NCBI RefSeq assembly: GCF_009184635.1
Contig: NZ_WELI01000006.1
Location: forward strand, 248,001-312,000
Length of the DNA stretch: 64,000 bases
Source of the DNA: Rudanella paleaurantiibacter
GTDB lineage: Bacteria > Bacteroidota > Bacteroidia > Cytophagales > Spirosomataceae
Direction: 5' to 3'
Positions 1 through 9,900 of the stretch are shown here, piece by piece; the first letter of the stretch is position 1, and each line of letters opens with the position of its first letter. The position numbers and the translations under genes were made by a program. A model generated the notes under the pieces. The model did not search any database. It worked only from the letters and a program-made list of their open reading frames with translations, and was not told where the DNA came from.

Positions 1-3000
1 GGGTTCGCTCACGAGTGAGCTGAGGGGCTGTTGTATCCCTTCGGTCAGCCCGGTCGGCATTGGGGGTAACTGGGCACTGGCTGTTTCGGGGATAAAAACG
101 ACATCGAGTGCATTGTCGTGCCCATCCGACGCCCAGCGCACAAAAGCCCGGAATCCCGTTTGCTCGGCCAATTGCCAGAACTGGTTTGGGTCAATGCCCG
201 CCGGAATCTGGGCCAGTCGTTGCCGAATCGGCTGAATAGATGCCAGACTGTCGGCTTCGTGGAGCCAGTTTCGCAGGGCATGATCGGCCGCTGTACGCCC
301 GTTGGGTACGCCTGTGAGCCGTACGCCCGCCAGCGGATGCTGACGTAAGTGCCTTTCCAGAGCCTCTACGGACCCTACCGTATCCCAGTCGAGCGTAGTA
401 GAGACCTCAGCCGTTGCCGGAGCCTCGCCCACGTATAGCCACACATCGAAGTGATATTTGGTGGTTTCGTTGATGGCCGCGCCTTCGCGGATCTGCACAT
501 CAACCGCCGAAATAGCGGGTATCAGGCTCGGTAATTGGTAGAAAAACGCCGGGTCGGCCATGAGCTCGTCGTCGAGCCGGATGCGCCGGTTCACGGCATC
601 CCGGAAATCGGCGACCCGTTGAGAGTCGGCGGCTCGTTTAAACTGATCGGCGGTGTGATGTTGCTCCTGAAGGCGGTAAATCTGCATATCGCCCACCAGT
701 ACACAGCCGCCCGGTGCGGTAGCCGCCACGGCCCCCCGAATTACGTCGAGCAGATAGCGCAGATCGGGGAAATACTGGGCTACACTGTGCACCAGTACCA
801 GGTCCTGCGAGGCCGGTTCAACCATCGAATAGTCGTCGGCGAGGGCCACCTGCGCCCGGATCTGCCCTTGTTTGGTCAGGTTGCGCCGGGTGAGTTGCTG
901 GTTCAGGTTATCGATGGCCGACTGGGCGTAGTCGGTGGCGAGGTAGCTATCGGCTTCGGGGGCCAGTTCAAACAGCAATTGCCCGGCCCCGGAGCCTACT
1001 TCCAGAATCCGACGGGCGTGCAGGGCTTTGATCCGTTTGATCGATTGTTTCAGCCACTCGTCGGCCTGCTCGCGGATGTCTGTCTGGTCGGAGAGCTGCT
1101 CGGCAATCCGAATGTCCAGATCGGCTACATCGGCGGGGTCGGCATTGGGGTCGTTGAGGCCGGCTTCGTAAATGGCATCCCAACGGCTTTTCCAGCCCGC
1201 ATCGCCTTCATCGGCGGGGCTGCTACCCGGCACCACGTAGGCCACGAGTCGTTGGTCGCCGGGTTGGTCTTCGCGGGCCATCACCACGGCATTGTCGATA
1301 CCCGGCAACCGAAGTAGCTGGTGCTCAATTTCGCCCGGTTCAATCCGGTGCCCCCGAATCTTGATCTGCTGATCGATCCGGCCGAGGTACTGAATATCCC
1401 CGTTGGGCAGGTATCGGCCCAGATCGCCCGACCGGTAAAACCGCTCGCCCGGTGCGAACGGCAACGTGACAAACTTTTCGGCCGAAAGCTGCGGCTGGTT
1501 GAGGTAGCCTGCCCCCACACCCGCCCCGCCAATGACCAGTTCGCCCGCCATCCCGTTGGGTAGGGGCTGGAGTTGCTCATCAACAATCACAATGCGCACT
1601 CCACCGATTGGCGGGCCAATGGTGATGAGGTCGTCGGTGGGTAAAATCGTCTTGCCCGTTGCGTAGACCGTTGTTTCGGTTGGGCCGTAGTAGTTATACA
1701 GCTCCCGGCAGGTACCCAGCAGTTTATCGGCCAGGTCTTTGGGCAGAGCCTCCGCGCAGGAAATCACGCGCAGGTCGGCGGAGCCGCGCCAGCCGGTTTC
1801 CCATAACATACGGAGGGTGGCTGGGGTGGTTTGTACAAACGTGATGGCCTCGTTCCGAAATAGTTCGGCCAGGGCTTGTCCGTTGCGCACCGTATCGGTA
1901 TCGACCACGACGAGTTCGGCCCCCACGAGTAAGGGAAGGTAGATTTCGGCGGTGGTGATGTCAAACGCAATGGTGCCCATCGTCACCGTTTTGTCGGCCG
2001 AAGTGAGGCCGGGGTGCGCGGTCAGACTACGCAGCACGTTGACTACGCTGCGGTGGTAAATCTGAACGCCTTTGGGCCGACCAGTGGTGCCTGAGGTGTA
2101 GAGGACGTAAATCAGATCGTCGGGCGAGACAGGTACGGCGGGCGCGTCTGACGGGTAGTTGGGGAGCGTCGGGGTAATATCTTCCAGAATCAGCTCGTGT
2201 AACGGCAGGTCGATCCGGCCCTGGTGCGTCCGGTTCGTCAGCAAGACAGAGCAACTGGCATCGGCCAGTACGTACTGGATGCGGTCGGTGGGGTGGCGCG
2301 GGTCGACGGGGATGTACATGCCGCCCGTTTTCATGATCGCCAGCAGGCCCACAATCAGCTCGGCGGAGCGTTCGAGGGCGAGGCCAATCCGGTCGCCTTT
2401 CCGAACGCCATTGGCCATCAGCAGGTGCGCCAGCTGGTTGGCCTGTCCGTCGAGGGCTGCATAGGTGAGGCTTTGGTCCCGGAACCGTACGGCTGTTTTA
2501 TCGGCAAACCGTTGGGCGGTCTGGCTCAGTAGCACATGCAGCGGCTCGGTATCAGGTTGGGCCGCCGTGGGTGCGGGTTGCGGAGCCAGAAGCGGAGCCG
2601 ATGGATCATTGACAAGAGCTTCGAGCAGGGCGATAAACCGGTGCTGAAACGACTGGATGGTTTCGGGACGGAAGAGCTGAGTGTTGTACGTCCACTCCAG
2701 GCATAACGTATCGCCCGAACCGGTCGCGTTCACCGACAGGTCGAAGTTCTCGAATGCCCGTGGGTTGCTGTTGAACTGATGCTGAAGCCCCTCAAACGCG
2801 ACCTCGCTGTCGAGGTTCATATCCACGTTGAACACGGCCGATACCAACGGCACTCGCGAGGGGTCGCGGGGAACGGCTATTTTCTGGAGTAGCCGCCCAA
2901 ATGTGAACTGCTGGTAGTCGAGCGCGTCGAAAATCTGGTCTTTTCGGCGGGCGAGGTACGTAGCAAACGAGTCGTCGGGTTGCAGCGTACTTCGCAGGGG

Positions 3001-3954
3001 GAGTAAGTTCACGCAATGGCCCACCAGCCGGTCGTACCCTGTAGTTGGCTGACCGGCGGCCGGTAGGCCCAGCACCAGATCGGCCTGCCCCGACAGTTCG
3101 TGCAACAAGACCTCGTACGCGGTCAGCATAGTCACCACAAAGCTGCTGCCGGCCTGAGCACCCATTTTACGAACAGCCCCCACCAGGGTTGGGTCAACGG
3201 GGTAGTCGTGCCGGGCGCACCCAAACGTACGTCGGCTGGGGCGTGGGAAATCGGTGGGCAGGTGGAGCGGGGGCGGTACCTGCCTAAACTGGTCGACCCA
3301 ATATTGCTCGGCCTGTTTTGAGTCCTGACTTTCGTGGGCGGCCTGCTGTTCGAGGGCAAATCGGCTTATGGAGTCGGCTGGCCGTACAACCGGCACCCGA
3401 CCCTGCGCGTAGGCGGAATAGAAAGTGGCTAAATCCTGCAGCAAAATACCCAACGACCAGCCGTCGCAGATGATGTGGTGGGCGGTCAGGGTAAAATGAT
3501 GAAGCTCATCCGACAAGCGAATAAGGCTTGCTTTGACGAGTGGCCCGTTCTGGAGGTCGAACGTATGCCGCACGTCGGCGGCTACCCAATCGGCAATGAG
3601 TTTTTGCTGATTGGCCTCGGACTGTTGACCTGCATCGGTGTAAACCAGAGGCAGGGTAAGGTCCTGAAAAATAAGCAGGCGTGTTCCGTCGCCACTAAAT
3701 GCCGACCGTAAGCTTTCGTGGTGCTGGGTCAGGCTGTGCCAGGCTTTTTCGAAGGCGTCGGGGTTGAGCGCCCCCTGCAACCGGAGCGATACCGACTCGT
3801 TGTAGGCCCGGTTCGCATCGTCGCCCCCAAACTGGCAGGCTGTCCAAATTTCGGCCTGCGGTTCGGTAATAGGAATAAGTCGTTCGATCTCGGGTCCGGT
3901 AAACGGGTCGAAATCAACGGGTTTATACGTAATTTGTGTGGTACGGTTGTCCAT
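1..3954 (-). CDS. Nonribosomal peptide synthetase, C-A-MT module (partial, runs off left edge)
   Basis: The frame is open from ATG at 3954 to base 1 (1318 codons, no stop), so the C-terminus lies outside the window. An LCL-like condensation domain spans about residues 20-440, with an intact HHxxxDG motif (H159, H160, D164). An adenylation domain follows from about 465, with A3 LYTSGTTGRPKG near 617 and the A8 region near 860. A SAM methyltransferase is inserted after A8 at about 900-1230, motif LEVGSGAG at 984-991. This is the usual position of N-methyltransferases in NRPS A domains, so N-methylation of the loaded residue is inferred. Pocket residues read by eye by alignment to GrsA are roughly D-I-A-Q-I-C-Y-V-Y-K; I assign no substrate. 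It starts 8 nt after the upstream hybrid synthase stop, so the two are probably co-transcribed and act in sequence. The carrier domain should lie further left. Confidence 0.9.
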   Translation of the reverse strand, partial: MDNRTTQITYKPVDFDPFTGPEIERLIPITEPQAEIWTACQFGGDDANRAYNESVSLRLQGALNPDAFEKAWHSLTQHHESLRSAFSGDGTRLLIFQDLTLPLVYTDAGQQSEANQQKLIADWVAADVRHTFDLQNGPLVKASLIRLSDELHHFTLTAHHIICDGWSLGILLQDLATFYSAYAQGRVPVVRPADSISRFALEQQAAHESQDSKQAEQYWVDQFRQVPPPLHLPTDFPRPSRRTFGCARHDYPVDPTLVGAVRKMGAQAGSSFVVTMLTAYEVLLHELSGQADLVLGLPAAGQPTTGYDRLVGHCVNLLPLRSTLQPDDSFATYLARRKDQIFDALDYQQFTFGRLLQKIAVPRDPSRVPLVSAVFNVDMNLDSEVAFEGLQHQFNSNPRAFENFDLSVNATGSGDTLCLEWTYNTQLFRPETIQSFQHRFIALLEALVNDPSAPLLAPQPAPTAAQPDTEPLHVLLSQTAQRFADKTAVRFRDQSLTYAALDGQANQLAHLLMANGVRKGDRIGLALERSAELIVGLLAIMKTGGMYIPVDPRHPTDRIQYVLADASCSVLLTNRTHQGRIDLPLHELILEDITPTLPNYPSDAPAVPVSPDDLIYVLYTSGTTGRPKGVQIYHRSVVNVLRSLTAHPGLTSADKTVTMGTIAFDITTAEIYLPLLVGAELVVVDTDTVRNGQALAELFRNEAITFVQTTPATLRMLWETGWRGSADLRVISCAEALPKDLADKLLGTCRELYNYYGPTETTVYATGKTILPTDDLITIGPPIGGVRIVIVDEQLQPLPNGMAGELVIGGAGVGAGYLNQPQLSAEKFVTLPFAPGERFYRSGDLGRYLPNGDIQYLGRIDQQIKIRGHRIEPGEIEHQLLRLPGIDNAVVMAREDQPGDQRLVAYVVPGSSPADEGDAGWKSRWDAIYEAGLNDPNADPADVADLDIRIAEQLSDQTDIREQADEWLKQSIKRIKALHARRILEVGSGAGQLLFELAPEADSYLATDYAQSAIDNLNQQLTRRNLTKQGQIRAQVALADDYSMVEPASQDLVLVHSVAQYFPDLRYLLDVIRGAVAATAPGGCVLVGDMQIYRLQEQHHTADQFKRAADSQRVADFRDAVNRRIRLDDELMADPAFFYQLPSLIPAISAVDVQIREGAAINETTKYHFDVWLYVGEAPATAEVSTTLDWDTVGSVEALERHLRQHPLAGVRLTGVPNGRTAADHALRNWLHEADSLASIQPIRQRLAQIPAGIDPNQFWQLAEQTGFRAFVRWASDGHDNALDVVFIPETASAQLPPMPTGLTEGIQQPLSSLVSEP

Positions 3955-3962
3955 GCTCCGGC

Positions 3963-6900
3963 TTACTGTAGTTCGACCTGTAAGTACCGGCCGGGCTGTG
4001 CCGGATTGGGCACAAACCAGGCGGGGTTTCCCTGTTGATCCCGCCCTAAGCGGGCACCGGGTACGGGTGAGATCTCGTAAGATACTGGGTCGGGTGAAGT
4101 TTTAAGTCCATTTATCAGTTTGCGGGGCAAAAAAGTAGCTTCGGTTAATTCGTGCACGCTATCGATAAAACACCGGACGATGGTGTCAATTTCGGCATCG
4201 GTATGGGCTTCGGTCATGAAACAGGGGAAGCCATCCCAGACGTGAATTCCTTTGTCGCGCATGAGCGTGAAGAGCAGTTCGCCGTAGGGAACCTCCTCAT
4301 TCCACTTGATTTTCCAGAGTGAGCCAAAATGCGCCACGTACAGGGGCAACCCCTGCTGCGTAAAGAAGGTATTGAGCGCGTTAGCGAGTCGGGTTGTTTT
4401 GGCGGTCAGGGCCTCTTGCAGGGCCGGGCCGATTTCCTGCATGTGGCGCAAAGACGCTTTGGCGGCCGCGAGTGCCAGCGGGTGCCGCACAAACGTGCCC
4501 GCAAAGTACGTGACACCCACCTCCGGCACCGACGCATCGCCGAACTGCCAGTGCCCGCCGTCGAGGGCATCCATAAACGTGCGGGTGCCCGCCATAACGC
4601 CAATGGGTAGCCCTCCACCCACCACTTTGCCGTAGGTTGCCAGGTCGGCCCGGATACCAAACAGGGCCTGTGTTCCGCCCGGATGCATTCGGAAGCCCGT
4701 AATTACCTCGTCGAAGATGAGGGCTGCTCCGGCTTCAGCCGTGATGGCGCGTACCTCTTTCAGAAACTGGATCGGGACAAACTCCGGTCGGCGGCTTTGC
4801 ACCGGCTCCACCAGTACGGCCGCCAGCTCGTCCGCCCGTTCGCGAATAAGGCGCAGGCTTTCGTCGGTGCCGTACTCCAGAATCAGCATATTCTGCACCG
4901 ACTCCGGCATGATGCCCGATGCCGCCGGAAACGACTTGTGTTTTTTCGTACCCCGTACCAACACTTCGTCGTTGATGCCGTGGTACGAACCCGAAAAGGC
5001 AACAATCAGGTTGCGGCCGGTCACGGTGCGGGCCATGCGCACGGCACCCAGCACCGCTTCGGACCCGGTATTGCACAAGGCCACCCGGTCGAGGCCCGTA
5101 AACGCCCGAACCAGTTCACAAACCTCGCCCGCCAGCTGATGCTGAGGGCCTACCTCGAAGCCTGCTTCGATTTGCTCGTGCAAAACGGCCTTCATAAAGT
5201 CGGGCTGGTAGCCAAACATGTTGGAACCAAAGCCGTTAAGCGCGTCGATGTATTCGTTGCCGTCGATGTCCCACAGGCGACTCCCGCTCGATTTATTGAC
5301 CACAATTGGGTATACCAATTCTTTGGTGCGAGGTCGGAAACCCGTCACCACCCGGGGGTCGGCCATGGTGGCGCGGTGCGTTTCGGTGTAGGCCTTGCTA
5401 CCGGCGGTTTTCTGATTGTACCGGGCTGTCAGCTTCTGGATAAAAGCCTCCTGAACGGGTGTCAGGCCTGATGCCTGCCGTTCAATCCGGGCCGTTGCAC
5501 CAAAGGGTTTTTTCAACTCGACGGCTTCCTCGGGCGTGATGTCAGGGACCGATACGCTCACCGATTTAGGTACGGGTGCGCTAACGACTGCGGGCGCCGG
5601 GGCGTGATTGTTTTGCACAATAGGTGGTTGCTGCACGGGTATGGCCCCCTGCATCAGTGCCACCTGTTTGGCCAGAATCTGAAGCTGCTGGGCAATCAGT
5701 CCCAGTGGCGTGTCGCCAGCAACGGGTACTTGCTGTGCGCTGTCGGGTTGTGGGTACGGAACGGCCGGTGCCTGCGGAGGTATCGGGGCTGGCATCGGTT
5801 GATACTGATCGGCGGGTAACGACGCGTCGAGGTAGGTGGCCAACTGATTGGGCGTCGCATAGGCCGACGTCAGTTGCCGGAAGGTAATGGGTAAGCCAAA
5901 CTCTTTTTTGAGGGTCTGGGCCACCTGCGTCAGCAGCAACGAATCGAAACCCAGTTCGAGGAAGCTTTGGTCGGCACCTCCGCCGGAAATATCCAGCCCC
6001 GAGGCTTCTTCGAGCAGGGTGTTTATTTTGGAAAGGAGTAGATGTTTGCGCATCAGTGTGGTTGGGGGAGACTGTGGAATAGAAACGGGTGCTGCTACGC
6101 CCAGCGGACCTGACAGCAGTGAGGGGGCGCTTGTCTCGGAAGCCGGTTGTCGGGTTCCAACGGGCGGATCTACCCAGCACCGTTTCCGATCGAACGCATA
6201 GGTTGGTAGGGTAACCCGTTGCCGTGCCTGCCCGGCGTAAAACGCCTGCCAGTCGGGCGTAAGGCCGTAGAGCCAGAGCTGCCCCAGCGTGGTGAGCATA
6301 GCCTGACAGGCGCTTTCCCAGTTCGGATGCGACACGATGCCGGGTAGGGCATAGGTCGTTTTGAGTAGTGCCTGCTGCCGAATGAGCGTGGTCAGTGTCT
6401 GACCAGGGCCAACTTCCAGAAATACCGAATGGCCCAGTGCCAGGAGTGTATCGGCCGCATCGGCAAACCGGACGGTATCGCGCAGGTGGTTAGCCCAGTA
6501 GCGCGGGTCGGTCGCCTGCGTGTCGGTGAGCAGCTGCCCGGTTACGGTCGACACAATGGGGCTTTGCGGCCGGTTCAGCCTAATCTGCCGTACGGTTTCT
6601 TCAAACATACCGACCACCGGTTCCATCATGGCCGAGTGAAATGCATGGCTGGTGGCCAGTGGTTTGTTCGGGATGCTGCGCCCATCAAGAAGCCGGGCAA
6701 AGTCAGCCAATGGTTCGTCGGGCCCGGCCACTACGCACAGGTTACGGCCGTTGACGGCGGCCATCGACAGCGTTGGCGGCAGCAGTTCGCGCACGGCATC
6801 GGCGTTCATACGTACCGACAGCATGTGCCCGCGCGGCTGCTCACTCACAAGCTGCCCGCGTATGGCAATCAGCTGCAGGGCATCGGGGAGGCTGAACACG

Positions 6901-9900
6901 CCCGCCAGATGGGCCGCTACAAACTCACCGATACTGTGCCCGCACAATACCGTGGGCCGAATTCCCCAACTGCTCCAAAGCGTAGCCAGAGCGTACTCGG
7001 TCACAAACAGGGCCGGTTGGGTGTAGCGAGTGTTGTTGAGCCGTTGCTCGGCTTTTGCATCCGAAACGTCGGGGTACATCACGGCCCGAATGTCGAGGTC
7101 GAGGTGGCCAGTCAGGAGGTTGGCGCACGTATCGACAGCCTGCCGGAATACGGGCTCGTTTTTGTACAGGTTACGCCCCATGCCTAAAAATTGCGCTCCC
7201 TGCCCAGGAAACAGGAAAACCAGCTCGTCGGGAGCCTGCGTCAGCGTATTGACCGAATGACTCGCGGGGGCGTCTGCCCATTGCGCCGATGCATCGGTGC
7301 CGGGGGCGGCCACCACAAACCGGCGATGGAGGTAGTCGGGCCGGGTGGTTTGTAGCGTGTAGGCCGTGTCGGCCAGTTCGGGTAGGGTCGGGTTGGGCAG
7401 GACGCGGGCCAGTTGGCTGGCGTAGCTTGTCAGGCTGCCCGCCGATTTTGCCGACCATGTCAGAAGCGCAACCGGACGGGTACAGTTCTCGGGTACAGCC
7501 GGGCTGCCGGGTTCGGGAGCTTCGGCCAGAATCAGATGGACGTTGGTGCCGCCAACCCCCAGCGAACTAACGCCCGCCAGTCGCTTTTGCCCTTGGGTGG
7601 TGTGCCAGGGCCGCAGCGTATGATTCACGAAAAACGGGCTGTTGGCAAAGTCAATGGCCGGGTTGGGGCGGTTGAAATGGATGGAGGGGGGCAACTGCCG
7701 GTGCCGTAGGGCCAGTACCGTTTTGATTACCCCCGCCACGCCCGAAGCGGCCGTTAGGTGGCCCATATTGCTCTTGATAGAGCCAATTGCGCAGTATTGT
7801 TTAGGTACACCAGAGCCAAAAGCCAGTGTTAATCCCTCAACCTCGATGGGGTCGCCGAGTGGGGTAGCGGTGCCGTGGGCTTCCACGTAGCTGATGTGCT
7901 CAGGGCCGACACCCGCATCCGCCAGAGCCATCCGAATAGCCTCGGCCTGCCCTTCGGCGCTGGGGGCCGTAAACCCACCTTTGCCACCTCCATCATTATT
8001 CACCCCCGCGCCTTTCACCACGGCCCAGATGGTATCGCCGTCGCGTAGGGCGGTGTCGAGTGGTTTGAGGAGCACAACGCCCGCACCGTCGCTGAAAACG
8101 GTGCCCCGCGCGTCGGCATCGAACGACCGGCAGTGCCCGTCGCGGCTGAGCATGGCCCCTTCCTGATACAGATGACCGCTTTTGATAGGCACCGTAATGC
8201 TGACGCCACCCGCCAGGGCCACATCGCACTGCCCGCTGCGCAAGCTTTGCACTGCCTGCGCAATAGCCAACAGGGAGGTAGAGCAGGCAGAATACACACT
8301 TACGGCCGGGCCTTTGAGGTTTAGCTGGTAAGCCGTGCGCGAGGCAATGTAATCTTTCTCGTTCAGGGTCATCACCTGGAAGCTTCCTACGGCTTCAACC
8401 AGCCGCGTATTGGGCTGTACGTTGTTGGGGAAATAGCTGTTGTTGCCGGCCCCGGCGAAAACGCCTATTTTCTGGCCGTGGTTTGGTTTCAGGTAACCGG
8501 TTTGCTCCAGCGCTTCGGTCGCAATTTCCAGAAACAGCCGTTGCTGCGGGTCCATGAGTTGGGCCACGGCGGGCGTTAACCCAAAAAAGTGGGCGTCAAA
8601 CGCGTCGGCGTTTTCCAGAATACCCCGCGCTTTTACGTACGAGGGGTCGTGCCGCACCGAAGCGGGTAAGGTGGGGTCGAGTTCGGCTTCACTGAAAAAC
8701 CGGATGGTTTCCCGGCCTTCAACCAGCACTTGCCAGAGTTCGGTAAGGGTAGCCGCACCCGGAAACCGCCCTGAGAGCCCAATTATGGCGATGTCGCCGG
8801 AGGCTTGGCGGGTGCTCAGCTGCCTGAGGGACTCGGAAGGCGTAACGTCGGGCGGAGCTGCCTGCCCCAGCACCTGCGCCACACCGGCTATGGTCGGAAA
8901 CCGGTACAGTTTCGTGACAGGAAGCGTGTGACCCTGCTGCCGCAAAGCCGCCACCAGCCGTTGCGCCAGTAGCGAATTGCCGCCCAGATCGAAAAACCGG
9001 TCGTCCAGACCCACTTCGTCAACGTGTAGCACCTCGGCCCAGATGTGGGCAAGCTGTTTTTCGAGCGGGGTACGGGCTTGCCGAAACGGCCCGATGCTTT
9101 CGGGGCGCTTGCGTTCGGGTGCGGGCAATCGTTTTTTATCCACTTTGCCACTCGTGGTGCGGGGCAGATCGGGTAGCCAGACGAAAGCCCAGGGCATCAT
9201 GTACGCAGGCAAATGGGATTCCAGCGTTTTGCGGAGCCCGGCCGGGTTCGTAAAGGGGGCGTCGGTAACCAAATAAGCTACGATCTGCTGCTGTCCACCG
9301 GCTCCTTCGCGGGTCACAACCACTGCCTGCCGAACCCCCTCTATGCCGCTGAGGACCACTTCAATCTCGCCCAGTTCGACCCGGTGCCCCCGGATTTTTA
9401 CCTGATCGTCGCGACGGCCCAGAAAGTCAATGGAGCCATCGGGCAGAATGCGGCCAAGGTCGCCGGTGCGGTACACGCGTACGGGTGTGTGGCCGGGTAG
9501 GGGTAGGGAGGTGAATTTCTCGGCGGTCAGCTGAGGCTGGTTGAGATACCCTTCGGCCACGCACAACCCACCGAGGCAAATTTCGCCCGTTTCGCCATTG
9601 GGCACGGGGTTACGGGCCTCATCGACTATGTACACCTGCACACCCGGTATGGGGTGGCCAATGGTAGGCAGAGCTGGCCACGTAGCCGGGTTGCCGCTGA
9701 GGGTTAATTGCGTAACCACATGGCACTCGGTTGGGCCGTACTGGTTGAATAGGGTGCAGTGGGGGAGGGCGGCAAAAAACTGAGCTACCTGTGGAGTGAT
9801 TTTTAGCTGCTCACCCGCCGTCATCACCTCTTGCAATGAGGCTGGGTATTGCTCATTGGCAACGGCGGCTTCGGCCAGATACTGCAAAGCCACAAACGGG

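Noticed and set aside
535-1317. A 260-codon plus-strand open frame
   Set aside because: It lies opposite the methyltransferase part of the NRPS, whose domains and motifs are clear; the plus-strand translation resembles no protein family.
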